Assembly (NCBI GenBank): GCA_003864495.1
Contig: ML133438.1
Coordinates: 248,001-312,000 of the forward strand
Source of the DNA: Nemopilema nomurai
Taxonomy: Eukaryota > Cnidaria > Scyphozoa > Rhizostomeae > Rhizostomatidae
Direction: 5' to 3'
Length of the DNA: 64,000 nt
Shown here: positions 1 to 11,859 of the stretch, one piece after another
How positions within the stretch are numbered: the first letter of the stretch is position 1
Layout: every line of letters starts with the position of its first letter
Notes under the pieces: model-generated
What the model was told of the DNA's origin: nothing
What the model saw: only the letters and a program-made list of their open reading frames with translations
Databases searched by the model: none
Position numbers and translations under genes: made by a program

Positions 1-76
1 CAACCGAGGCTTCGCTTTGTGGCTTGCTATTCGCTTGCCTTTTTGCAATTCAAATCTTTCGTGTATACTGTTGCAG

Positions 77-3000
77 TACACAATCCTCGTGTTGAAAGCT
101 GACTCTGGAGTGAGTGGGTTTTATGCGATGGGTGGCGATCAAATTCCAACAGGAATCGTGCAGCTTGGCAAAAGAACTGCCGACATTGTGTTTGGTGGTT
201 ATACACTGCCAGCTATGATCTCTGAAAATAAAATTATCTTCAATGCTCCAAATCCCGGCCAAAAGAGCATTTTGATAACTTATTCAGGTATTTGGTCAAC
301 ATTTTGTCTACTTCTTCTACACTACTTCTTTTTGTCTTAATTATGGATGCTGCACAGTGTATTCTTTTCGACTCCGTGTTTCTAGAGAACTGTTATTTTG
401 GCACTTGAAACGAAAGTTTTTCTTGTTAACATTCTAGCACAAATCTTGCTGAAACCAGAAGGAAATTACCTTTACGGATTTAATTTCCAATCACAAAGTA
501 CCACTCCAAGAATTGCTTTCGATGCAAAGCAGTTTGCCTCTGGGCATCAAAAAGTCCTGAAAAAGAAAGTAAGTCAAATTTTTGAAAACCAAGCTTGATT
601 TCAGAGAATTCTATTCTATAAATGTCTTTTTTTCTGTTTCATACAATGTTTCAAAAATTTGCTCCTGAAAGCTTCAATTGTCCACCTTGGATATTGTAAC
701 TGTGGGAAGCAGTGTTTTTTGCTTATCAGCGCTAGACCCAGATCGACTTACGATTAGTATTACGTTGGTTTGCCTTTGGGCTGCCTTTCAACATTTGGCA
801 CTGAAAGGGTTCAAGAAAATGCACTTTAGATTTTATTGTTTTTAGCACAGTTTTAACTACCAGATGATTTTTTATACCTTTCTATGAAATACTCAGCCAT
901 AAGTCAGTTATTTTCTTCATCCCTTTTTTGTTCCTTAAATCTATTTGATGAACAACTGTTGATTCAATTATGCCTTGGCATAAATATGTCAGTACCTTTT
1001 CTGTTGATTGTGAAACATTTGTCTGCCAAGGCATTTGCACAATGTCAGAAAGATTGACTTCTGCAACGAGTTGTAACCTATACGGCGTATACCGTATGTT
1101 TATTTATTCATTGTAATTCTAGAACAAGGATGAAGAACATGCAGAAAAGTGGCTGTTAGATATTGTTGAGGAATTCTGGAAATGTTCTGATGCCGGAGAT
1201 TATGAAGGATTCTTGAGAAGTATGCCAATTGTAGCTATCCCATTCTCACGCAAGACCCTTTAGCTGCATGTTCTGGCATTGTACATCGTGGAAGGATTTC
1301 TTGAAAGATTTAACATTTGAGTGATATTTGTCAAAAGAGACTTATATACAGACATATTAATGAGCTATTTCTCCAAATGAGCTATTTCTTTATATTATTG
1401 TGGCTGATATTCTTATCACCTATGATAATATCTGCCTTCTATTCCGTTGTAGTTTGATACTATACTTTTAATACTTTTAAGCATTTCTATGCAGACCTAG
1501 CATCCCACAAAATTTTTTCTGATTTCAGTTTCAATGGATGACATGAAGGAGGGGTTTTCGAACGAAGCATTTGACAAGATGGTTATAGACAATAGACGAT
1601 CGATCGGAAAGTACGTTCCCAATTCTGCTGTCTTTCTTGGAAAGAAAGCTCAAGTAACGATGGGAAAGCCAATCGGTGTCACTCGATATGACTTCAAGTT
1701 TGATTTTGAAAAACTCAAGCAAATAGAATATTCCCTGACACTTAAAGATGCTGACAGGAAGCTAAATGGTAAGTGAACTTGTGGAAAGACAGCACAAAGA
1801 CTTTCTTGCTCTCTAAATTTGATGCTCACGCTTAGAGTAAGGGGGGGGGGGATGCTCTCTACGTGATCGTCTCCTTACTTTTAAAGATCATTATAACTAT
1901 CTTACGAAAGCATGAAGCAGGAGATCAAGTAAAAGGCAGATGATAATTTAGTTGGTAACGAATTGTCTCTTCAACAATCCAGTTTCAGGATATAGTTGAT
2001 GTTATTTGTGAATTTATGAATATTAAGTTGTAGCCAGTGATTATATATTGCAAGTTGCAAAATTTGTAACATTTGGTTTCCGGTTAAAGCTAGAACTGCT
2101 AGTTTGAAAAACAGAATCTTTGTTGTTCTACCATAGTTTCACTTCCTGTTTCACCATAGTTTCACTTCGTTTTTATGAAAAGATGCCAAAACGCACAAGA
2201 TATGGTAGAAAATACCCTTCTATCTCTCACCTTGGCAGGTATTATGAGCTACGAAGAGGAGGCAGAACTAATGCACGCCAGCCAGTATGACGTCATGATA
2301 AGCTACCGTAGTTGGGATGCTCGCTGGGTGGACCTGTTGCAGGCATTTCTGGAAGGCAACGGATACACAGTCTGGCGCGATCGCCGTATGGACGTGGGCG
2401 TGAACTGGAGCGAGGATATCACCAAGGCTGTCCGGCGTGCCGGTATGAAGCTTGCTACGAACATTTGTTGCTTGCGTTACCAATGCTGTCAGAATTATCA
2501 GGATATGCATTGCTCGGCAGTGCTATATTCAAGCTCAAAATGTGGTCATGTTGTGCTGTAAAATAACTGTTAGTGCCATTCAAAGTTAGACCCTGTGTCT
2601 GTTTTTCTTGTGAATATCATGCTGTGAATTTCTTTAAGCTTCATTACTGAACATTTGGCTTTTTGTTGTTTTTTATTGAAAACTATATTGCTCTTATTTT
2701 GCATTCGAATGCAGATTTTGGTTATGTTGATAATGATTTTCAAAAAAGTAAACTTTGAAAAAAGGAAGGGGCCTTGCCATTGCATCCTGACCCTTCTGTA
2801 TCCAATCAGTTTTGACCCATCACGCAGACGTGTTCTCGTAAATTCTCACAAGGTAACCCTGCTGCATTTTTGATATTGCGTTTAGGGTGCGTTGTAGCCG
2901 CGATATCCGAGAACTACTTGACCTCGGTTCTGTGCACAAAGGAAGTTCGCATGGCAAGTGATATATCAAAGCCAATCATCCCCTTGGTGCTACCAGAAAC

Positions 3001-6000
3001 ATGCCCTAAAGACAACCCCACTGAAAAGCTCGTTTCAAGTGCATACAAGGTGTGCCTAGAAGATTTGCTTTCCATCCTCTTTGTTTTATCCCTTAGTTCT
3101 CTAACCTAATTTTGTCGGTAATGTTTTCATACAGCCAAGTCTTCTAATAAGAAGTGCCAATGCTTTATTGTATTTTGATAGATTTTACTAGTTATGATCG
3201 GTCTCAAGTGTTCCATGAAACAAATGATTAGAGGGAATGTTGTTGTTACAACAACACACTAATAATAATCAATAAAGCTCAACAGAAGTTGTCTGCTTCA
3301 GATGTATTTTGTTTATGAAATGTAACAAGCATTGTTTACTGAAAATGAAATTCGTTTCTTATACCCAGTTGCAATCATACAAGCACCTTTTCATGACGAC
3401 GTTCAGTTTGTATAAACAATGTGCATCTTTTAGTTGTTGATGTGATTTCCTCTTCTACCAAGGACAAACATTTGCCGATAACAATCGCAAGCGAGTTAGC
3501 TGACATCAGCTGGATAGACTTTAGGCCCTTGGCAAGTTTGGACACCCCGGACCCGAAGGATGTCGAAAGCTTCGGTCAAAAATATTCGACCTGTTTGCAA
3601 TCGCTTCTTAGGATGCTAGAGGAGATAATGAATCACAAAAGAGTTGTCAACTTGCAAGGTATTTGCCATGCTGTAGTTGTTTTTTGCTGATTTGTAGTCA
3701 TACTTAATGGAAACTGTGGTTATAGGTGCAAAGGCATTTTCCCGACGGACTCCAAAACTCATGATCCAAATGTGAATTTTTAAAAGTGGTGAGATATGAA
3801 AACAAGGTGCTAAATCGTATTTAGTTTCTGTTCGCATACCTGTTACCTTGGAAGGGAAAGGTGGTCCTGGCTCCGTTTTGTTCGATTTATGTTAACCCAT
3901 GAAATGGGTAGCCAACATATCGAAATCGGCCAAAGAAGAAAATATTTTCCTAACAATAACATTTTATCTCGCTGTTGTTATGTGTTCGATGCGAATGTTG
4001 GGCATTTCACTATGAACCTCTCTCTTTACTGCCTGATATAAATGAGGCCAACCTAGAAAACTTGCAGAAAATCGTTTTGCATTGATGTTTTCATGTAATC
4101 TTATGCTATACCGTCCCTTTTTTGCTCTAGGAGACTGGAATGTTGTCATTGGTAGTGACGGTAATGAAGAAAAGTTAAAGTTATCGATTCTTTCAACTAT
4201 TGGTTCGGAAGTCGAAGGTGTGATGACGTCATTGAAGGATGGGACTGTCGATATAACACTGGACAAAAATGTATCATTGTGTAACGGCTCAAACATGCAT
4301 TGTGTTGGGCGGTACAAAGGGAATGGAAAGGCACTGAGTTACATCATCCACAGCAAACTATCTGCAGATGGAAACTCATTTGAGGGTATGTTTCATCTCA
4401 CCATTTTAAGGTGGGATTGCCCCAATGGTCGTAGCCTATGAAGTCCTTTAAACCTTTAATGGTCTCTACTACTCTGTCTTACGCAAAGCTTCTCTGACTT
4501 GATCTCTAGAATTCATGGAATGGGTGGTTTTTAAGGTACTTTAGAAATGCTTGGAACATTAAAGTATAAAGATTGCAAGCAAGAATGAACCCATTAAATC
4601 TTGAAAAGTCCATGCTAAATCGTGAACTCTTTCATGTCGCTTACACGTGTGATTTTACCCTGAGAGACATCATATAACTCAACTGACTTTTACGTCTGGT
4701 TTTATTGTTAAAAGAGTCAAAACGTAGCCACATTTACTAAGCTATAAAACGCATCCTCATTTGCCATTCAGTTTCTCCATACTGTCAAGAAACAGTATTC
4801 TCAGGACTTCTTGAGCTTCTCCGGACTAAGTATGTGTAAACTGTTTTTGTGTTGTTGTAGGTGTTTGTAGAATTCATAAAACACCATGGGAGCATCCGGT
4901 GGGACAGCAGGTGAACCCTTTAGTTCTGGGACTCACCCATTACTCGACAACAAATGATTGTGCTATCTATCCGGTGAAAGGCATAAGAGAGGTGCCGCTA
5001 GATGGAATCGACTTCAAAGTGACAGCAAAGGAAGAGTTTATTCTCAACCTTGACAAAGCGTATGATATTTTGAAGAATGCTTTCAAAGATGTCAAAAAGG
5101 AAGCGCTTGAGCAGAGTATTATTTCATACAAAGAGGTCAGCTAAATTTCTTTATTACCCAAAGCCTTTTATATTCATTCTATAAAACATCTATCTTCGGT
5201 TTTCTTATTCATTTTTGATAATATTTTTTACCAGTTTTAACAGCGTTACTCTCAATCTTGTGTTCAAACTTCTTAAGATTTTGCATGAGAATCAAATGGC
5301 TGCTTAAATGGCCTTAACTGTTTCCATGAACCAATGAGAGTTCCACCTCTCTTCCTAAATTGTAATATATCATTACTTAATTTTATCATGGTGGGTTAAT
5401 TTATTGAAATGATGTCTAATTCGTATGATGGTCAACATACTAATCTCAAAGTTTTCAAACAAACAAATTAAGTTGACAAGGAGTTTAACCATTATAAGGC
5501 AATAATTGTTTCTATCTCGAACCCAGACTAGATTTTCTTCACCTATTGATTGTCTTCGTAAAAGACAGCTTCTGTTGGATAAAATTCATTTATCTGATTT
5601 ACCTAATGCTCTGTGTTTAGCAATAGATGGCTGCAGATATGGTGCTCTGATGAATAAGAAAATTCCATGTAGTGAGCAATTGAATTTTTACCACCAGTAA
5701 TGGAAGTCTTTCTCGTAGCAACAATCATACAGTAGTCTATAGTTTGCCCATTTATCTGATGCCTTTTATTCAAGGCTTTTGAAAAGTATGACGTGGATGG
5801 TAGTCATGAACTGGACATCAAGGAGCTCGAGCTTGCTCTAAGGGTAGCAAACATGAACTGCTCAAAAGGTAGTAATTTCTCTATTTAATCAGTCACCCAA
5901 AGCTCTATCCTCATTTTCACTTGATAGTATTTCTATCAGTTTTTGAAAGTTTTGACAGGAGCGATCGGGGTCATTCATCTGTTTATTTCTATTCTGTTTC

Positions 6001-6369
6001 TTCACAAAACGTATTCAATAGTGAGCTACGAAATTTAGTTCAACAGGAATTTCTATTTGGTCTCATTGTACCGCTAAACCAGCCTTTGAAGTCTATTATA
6101 TGACATTTGGCACAAACTAATTTGAGTTTTTGTCTCAATTTGGCAGTGTACATTGGTGTATCTTTGTTCTTACGCTCGCATTGTTGTTTTAATATAGCCG
6201 AAAAAGAGACAATCATGAAGAGCTTGATCAAGATGACTCCGGGACAGTTGATTTCTACGAGTTCTTGGAATTCATCGCCAAGTTAAGGGAGTCCAAAGGG
6301 AAAAGGAACACTGCAGCGGCCCAGGTTGTCAAGAAAGGGTTCGTCTCCAAAGTTTGTGTCGTACAATAA
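77..6369 (+). CDS. TIR domain / EF-hand multidomain protein (5' end outside window)
   Basis: Eleven GT-AG exons join in phase: 77-287, 438-568, 1123-1219, 1529-1768, 2239-2442, 2886-3049, 3463-3658, 4131-4385, 4861-5135, 5775-5868 and about 6209-6369. They give 675 residues and a stop; the start lies upstream. Residues 1-226 and 415-591 match nothing I recognise. Residues ~240-405 form a TIR domain: box 1 is YDVMISYRSWD, then GYTVWRDRRMDVG, then a CTKEV segment whose Glu314 sits where the catalytic Glu of SARM1-type TIR NADases lies, and an IDF box near the end. Residues 597-608 and 629-640 are canonical EF-hand loops with Asp at 1 and 3, Ser at 5, Asp at 9 and Glu at 12. TIR domains act as adaptors or NAD+-cleaving enzymes, and EF hands bind calcium. 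No signal peptide or membrane segment is visible. The final acceptor (6208) is the least certain junction, and a small exon could lie between exons 10 and 11. Confidence 0.8.
2239..3658 (+). other. TIR domain-coding exons 5-7
   Basis: Three exons (2239-2442, 2886-3049, 3463-3658) encode the TIR fold. The first carries beta-A (YDVMISYRSWD) and the BB-loop region. The second carries beta-C/D and the KEV motif, with the Glu codon at 2942-2944. The third carries the WIDF motif and the last helices. The exon ahead starts with an acidic stretch (SYEEEAEL). Having the candidate catalytic Glu together with intact boxes favours an active enzyme, but this is family-based inference. Confidence 0.8.
5775..6369 (+). 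other. EF-hand pair, C-terminal exons of the TIR protein
   Basis: Exon 10 (5775-5868) holds the loop DVDGSHELDIKE. The last exon holds DQDDSGTVDFYE followed by helix FLEFIAKLRE and a short basic tail ending in VVQ and TAA. Both loops satisfy the calcium-binding consensus at positions 1, 3, 5, 9 and 12. The frame of the second loop requires an acceptor at GAAAAAGAG (6208). The better-looking acceptor at 6196 leads into a different frame that misses the EF hand, so either the acceptor is weak or a tiny exon has been missed. Confidence 0.75.
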
Positions 6370-7356
6370 TGGGTGCCATCATTGGTTCATTGATGTCCCA
6401 CATATAGTATGTTCTGATTGTCTACAACGCACCAGCTCAGAGAATAGGCATCATTTAATTGGCATCATAATATCAGGACTTTGAAGCGGCTTGTAATAGT
6501 TAGAATGCGGGTATTTCCATAAAGTGCAATGAACTAATAATTGATAAAAAGGCAATGTTATTGGGCATTGTCAAATGGTGGGAAGCTGCTGTGGCTAGAA
6601 GGCCAGTTCCACGTGGCCACGGACTTTAGCTTGCATGCTCGCTTGAAAAAAGAAAAACGAAATCTAGATTGCAACACCGGGTTGACTATGGCGAGTTTAC
6701 CTTTGATGTACAGCTAAGACAGAAGGGTGTGGTTAGTAACATGGTGTCTCGCTCTGAATACTGTTGGATAATCATAAGATTTGTATCTGTCTATCACATA
6801 ACGCTTTGTTTCATGCGAAAAGGCTATGATAGTGATATAATTTGCGGATGTTTTGGAGCCGGACCTCTTGTTTTCGTTACAAGTAAACTGAATGAAATTT
6901 GACCTGAAATGAACGCTCCTGCACGCTTTGTTTATTCGGCTCTGTTGTTCTTGACGTCATTGTATCTGTCCTCTTGTCAGAAATTGTACTTGCTCAACCT
7001 GATGCAATTGGAAAGGCTATCAATCTTCATCTCTATCACAAATTTTCAATATGTCTCATCCATGCTCCAAAAATTTATTCATCTTGTTCTATTTTGTAGC
7101 AGTAGCCAGCATTTAGTTATTTCTTCAGTATTACCTAACTCCGGTCAAATTTTCATTAAGAACTTAACTCTGGCCTTAATTTTGAAAGAAAACCTGAGCA
7201 GCTTTCTTTGGCAACCTCAAGGCGTTAAGAAAGTATTATTCGGTTTGCATGACACGACATTGTATGACTGTTTTATACTGTTTGCAATTCAACAACAATG
7301 GCAGTATCGTGAAAGCATCTAGATGCATTTATATTCTGATAGAGGATGGAAAATCG
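6370..7356. other. Intergenic, no gene seen
   Basis: This is the 3' flank of the TIR/EF-hand gene. Open frames at 6669-6902 and 6909-7322 lack splice context, domain motifs or recognisable similarity. No clear poly(A) signal stands out. Confidence 0.5.
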
Positions 7357-7614
7357 ATGCGAGGATGGCTCAGTGGTTAGAGGCGCTGACTACGGACCCA
7401 AGGGTCCGTGGTTCGAGTCCCTGGCATGACCAAACTTTCACCCAGAGTGAGGAGAGTTGCCAGCTCTCTGCAATTCCAGGCATAAGGAATCACGAGGTGT
7501 GGTCACATCGAGAGGAAGGACCAGGACACTGCTCGATAAGCTTAAGCTTCTCAGTGTCCTAAAACTACCTTCGGATGCAAGGTAGAAACAAATCAATCAA
7601 TAATCAAATCAATC
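7357..7614 (+). mobile_element. tRNA-derived SINE
   Basis: The 5' end resembles a tRNA promoter: an A-box-like TGGCTCAGTGGTTAG (7366-7380) and a perfect B box GGTTCGAGTCC (7410-7420). The ends of the tRNA-like head do not pair as an acceptor stem, so it is not a functional tRNA gene. The body has a 9-bp perfect stem (7523-7531 with 7552-7560) and a 7-bp perfect stem (7565-7571 with 7579-7585). It ends in an (AATC)n-like tail (about 7590-7614). A tRNA head, an unrelated body and a simple-repeat tail are the standard layout of a SINE copied by a LINE. I could not see a clear target-site duplication. Confidence 0.8.
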
Positions 7615-8954
7615 CAGCTATAATTTCGGCTTTATTTTGTATGAACGGACAGTTCAGACTATCCTAGGCACATAACTTGCTTTTCATGTAAAAGTGCGAA
7701 CTATTGCAACTTCAGCCTTTCTAACTTTTCCGACTTAACATATAAATATTTGGGATTTGATGCGCTCCTAACGAGACAAGGAAAGCGTGTGTGGTGTTTA
7801 GCATTAATTAATCATGCAACCACGGAAATATTATTTATTATTGTATCTTATAAACTTAAATTATTAATTATTTTTCACCATCCTGTTAGTAGAATATTGA
7901 TTTTTGCTATAAATAGTATTTTTACAGAAGCACTCATATTTTAATATCATAATGTTTTTTATAAAACACAGATTGATTACATAGCATGTTATCTGAAATT
8001 TATGAACAACAAGTCTTTCCTTCGCTTTCAATGTTCCGTCTTTCTTTCGCTTGGCTCTTGATGTGTCATACTAGGCATCTGTTGTGAGTTCGGCAGTGCC
8101 TATTCCCAAGGTAGCCACGTAGCTTCCAACTAACTAAACACACTCTGTCACAGTTGCTGGTAGCATTCCCGTTTTTTAAGAGGGCGTATGACAAAACGGT
8201 GTGGATGGTAAGTGTATTGACAAAGTACTTGATATTTGCGACTTTGCAACCACAAGTTATCAGATCATAATGTTAGACCCGCTTTCCTTTTCGGCACGGC
8301 ATGTACTATCTTCCTAAGAGCAATGTACTTTTTATCTATGAATTACTTTAGTTCTTATTCTTTAATTTCTAGAACAAGGTATCATTACTGCAAATGCCTT
8401 TCATTTGAACAACAATTTGGCTTTGAATTAGGCTACAGTGATGAATGTCTATTTTGGGAATCTCTAAGTAATGACCCAATAACGCCAGGGTAATCTCTAT
8501 TATGAGGTTATTAAAATTGCCAAGAAAACGTGGTATTTCAGAGAAAAGAGGAATTTCCGATGCCAGGGTTAATTTATGATTTCCACAAAATTTAACAGTT
8601 TCTATGAGAAGCGATTCCAGTAACAAAATTAACTCGATAGAAAAGAAGCAAGGCAAGATAATTGATTGGCATGCTTTGAATTGAGCTCTTTAGCTGTCAA
8701 AACTAAAATGGAGATTTGTTCTATACTTGAAGTTTTACGCTCCCTAATTCAAGGGCATTTAAGAAGGGAAATTACCTTTGTTTGCTCAGGCACTGGATGG
8801 GCACTAGTTATTGAGCGTGGATACGTGATCTCACGACGAGCACTTCTTGGTCCACTTAAAATTAGTAGCATTTGTTCTTGCTTTGTGCATATATAATCTT
8901 AAAGTGACAGAAATTTTTTCACGTGGTTTTCAAGCACATTGCAGAGGAGCTGGA
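7615..8954. other. Intergenic, upstream of chitinase gene
   Basis: AT-rich sequence with no coding signal that I can support. Open frames at 7750-7944, 8236-8493, 8369-8656 (-) and 8666-8896 show no motifs. Confidence 0.5.
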
Positions 8955-8960
8955 TATAAA
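8955..8960 (+). promoter_or_regulatory. TATA box of the chitinase gene
   Basis: TATAAA lies 58 bases before the chitinase ATG at 9018. That would put a transcription start near 8985 and leave a short 5' UTR of about 30 bases. A focused TATA promoter fits a tissue-restricted secreted enzyme. The match is by sequence and spacing only. Confidence 0.55.
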
Positions 8961-9017
8961 TATTTGGTCCTTGTTGTCACCATTCACTTCTGTGTCTTGG
9001 TTCGATAGCTGCAAGAC

Positions 9018-11039
9018 ATGAATTCGCTAGCAGTTTTAGCTGTGCTCCTCGGCTTGGTCAGTTATACTGCCGCCTATTACAGAGTTTGTTACTTCACAAA
9101 CTGGGCTCAGTATAGGCCAGGAGAGGGTCGCTACAAGCCACACAATGTTGACCCATTCCTTTGCACCCATTTGATGTACTCCTTCGCCAAGCTTCACAAT
9201 GGCAAGATTGCTATGTACGAGTGGAACGACGATAAACTGTACGTACAGGTACAGGACCTGAAGAAGGTTAACCCTCAACTGAAGACGCTTCTTGCCATTG
9301 GCGGCTGGAACCACGAGAATGGCCACATGAGGTAGGCTTTTTCATTCCTTCATTTTGACTCATCATGCCTATTCTGAGGAGTGCCGGATGGATAAGAATG
9401 CGAACATTCTGTTCCCGTTGTATTTTGCTATTGCAAAAATAGACATCTTGTATCGTTAAAGTAAAGATCGACTCCAACGACAACAATTATCAGAAACATA
9501 CCTTCAGCAATGCTTCAATCAGATGGCTCACACACCTTTCTAACACCTTGTGAAAATCACCTCAGATAGGCCTTCAGTGAATATATTTTCTGGATATTTA
9601 ATTTTATAGCAAATTCTCACAAATGGTTGCTACTGCTGAAAAGAGAAAGATTTTCATTGATTCGTCGATAGCACTCTTGAGGCAGTGGGGCTTTGATGGT
9701 TTGGACTTGGATTGGGAATACCCCGCAAACCGAGGAAACTCGCCACCTGGCGATAAACAGAAGTTTACTATCCTTTGCCAAGAATTGAGAGATGCATTCG
9801 AGAAAGAGGCTGTCTCGTCTGGAAAGGAAAGACTTCTCCTTACTGCTGCAGTTGCAGCTGGCAAGCCAACCATAGACACTGCCTACGAGGTAATTTTAAA
9901 ACTAGATGAATAATAATTCAAGTAATATTTTTCATGGATATATTTTCAAGATGCATCTTCCAGTATTTGGACTTTCATATTTAAAAACCAGCGTGTTTTC
10001 TGGCTTTTAATAAGTTCCTTTCCCCTTATTGTATTGTTGTTATATTTCTCTTCCTCGATTAGGCTTGACAAGGTTTCCAAGTACCAAGCTCTGTAACCAA
10101 CACTTTACTTCTCATGTGCTTTTTCTTCACAATATGTTTCAGTGATTAATCAAGACTTGGTGAGAACTTTGGTTGATAAATTAACCATCCTGTCAGTGCA
10201 TACGCGAAATCCATAGTATTGAGATGCGTTTTTAGGTCGACAAAATCTCACAGTCATTGGACTGGATAAACATCATGGCCTATGATCTGCACGGTATCTG
10301 GGACAAAAAGACTGGACACCACACCGCCTTATTTGGCGATGACAAGCTGACAGTCACCTTTGCAGTTGACTATTGGATGAAGCTTGGTGCTCCAGCCAAG
10401 AAACTCGCTCTTGGTCTCGGCACATACGGACGCGCATTCACTCTCGCCGACCCAAGCAACAATGGCCTTGGCGCACTTTCGAGGCAAGCTGGACGCAGAG
10501 GACAGTACACAAGAGAGGCAGGCTTCCTGGCTTATTACGAAATCTGCACAATGGGGCTCACAATGGTGAAGGACAATCCTTCTGGTTCACCATATGGATA
10601 CAAGGGCGACCAGTGGATTGGCTTCGATACACGGGAAAGTCTCATGGACAAAGTTGCAATCATCAAAGGAAAGGGACTTCTCGGAGCTATGTTCTGGGCC
10701 TACGACTTGGATGACTTCAGCGGCAAGTTCTGTGGACAAGGCCCATACCCACTGATGAATGCTGTGAAGTCGGCGCTAGAAAGCGATGTGGTACCCACTT
10801 TCCCACCAGCACCAACACCTGGTCCAACTGACGCACCAGTAGTCACTGATGGCCCAGTGGTCACTGATGGCCCAGTGGTCACCAATGGACCACAGCCTCC
10901 CGTCCCAACCAACCCACCTAACCCAGGTGGCGTCTGCAGAGCCAAAGGGAGCTGGGCAGGAAACGCTGGAATGGATGCGTGGTGCGCAGCGAATTGCGCC
11001 AGAGGAAATTGCCCAGCCACCCATTGCACTTGCGAATAG
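9018..11039 (+). CDS. Secreted GH18 chitinase with Thr/Pro linker and six-Cys C-terminal module
   Basis: Three exons (9018-9331, 9610-9889, 10236-11039) join in phase to a complete 465-residue protein. A signal peptide (MNSLAVLAVLLGLVSYTAA) precedes YYRVCYFTNWAQYRPG, the first GH18 strand. The catalytic motif DGLDLDWE ends in Glu141, the expected general acid. MAYDLHG, the YGRAF segment and the MFWAYDLDDFSG strand are intact. After the TIM barrel comes a Pro/Thr linker with repeated DGPVVT units, then a 36-residue tail with six Cys and the spacing C-(13)-WC-(3)-C-(4)-C-(4)-C-(1)-C, probably a carbohydrate-binding module. The enzyme should hydrolyse beta-1,4 GlcNAc chains outside the cell or in the digestive tract, for feeding, defence or cuticle turnover. 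The ATG is the first after the TATA box. No break or missing active-site residue was seen. Confidence 0.93.
10833..10890 (+). repeat. Short tandem repeat coding the chitinase linker
   Basis: About three 18-base units coding (T)DGPVV with small changes form part of the Pro/Thr linker between the catalytic barrel and the Cys-rich tail. Such units vary in number by slippage and probably set linker length. Confidence 0.7.
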
Positions 11040-11859
11040 ACATTTGATATTGCCTAATATGTTGTGAAGAGAAAAAAGATTTGAGCAAATGTTGAGAGTT
11101 TTCTTTCTGTAAAGGTTTTCTTTTCGCTTTCGCATTGGTTATGAGGGTTATATACCTTCCTGTTTAAGAATCAGAGTGTAAAAGTGGCCTCTTTATTCAG
11201 ACTCATGCAATGAACTGAAAAAGACTCATGAAGGTTTTTTCGGAGCGAAGGGGGTGGCAAAATTGTTAAGCATCTGAAAAAGCATCTAGTTTATACGGGT
11301 GCAGGACGTTGGAAAAAGGAAATGAAAACAAATAGTTGCCTGAAGTGCCCGTCTGAACTTGCTGGTAGGCAATAAAGGTTGACCGATTTTGAGGGGAAAA
11401 TTTGAAATCTCATAGCAGTGACATAGCTAGCAATTACAATAGGAGACACACATATAATTATTGGCATCGCCCCGAATCAGATCCAGATAAAACAAAATAC
11501 AGTTCGCATTTAATTCCCAAATGAGTTTAGTTGATGCATTCTTGCTTTAATAAACATACTGGATTACGTTGTTGATCGCTAAATGGGTCGGAGAAGGTGG
11601 AAAGGTGGCCTTGCATCAAACCTGGCATTTTGCGACAGTTGGCAAGAAGCAGGCTCATTGATTTTAATCTTGATTTCAGTTTGGATTTCAGCTCTGCAGC
11701 CGAGGTCCTTCGATGACAAGCCAACTTGATCAAAGTTGTCGTTTCACAACAAACAAAAATATATTACAAGAAAAACAAGGCCGTGCGGTGATGCAACTAA
11801 GATTTCCAGTTTAGTACAGCAAAGAAGCCTTCCCAGCCAGGCACAGTTGTAGACTGCTT
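11040..11859. other. 3' flanks of two convergent genes
   Basis: The chitinase (+) and the unrecognised 11860-12630 frame (-) point at each other here. Apart from the candidate poly(A) signal, nothing coding is visible. Confidence 0.5.
11371..11376 (+). terminator. Candidate poly(A) signal for chitinase
   Basis: AATAAA lies about 330 bases after the chitinase stop codon and is the first canonical hexamer I noticed on this strand. This is a plausible 3' end but is not proven by sequence alone. Confidence 0.35.

Noticed and set aside
6196..6290. Last TIR/EF-hand exon starting at the TATAG acceptor
   Set aside because: That frame destroys the EF-hand loop DQDDSGTVDFYE and soon stops.
7361..7434. 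Functional tRNA gene
   Set aside because: A and B boxes are good, but the ends do not form an acceptor stem and the copy runs on into a SINE body and AATC tail.
7323..7562. 79-residue open frame
   Set aside because: It lies almost wholly inside the SINE.
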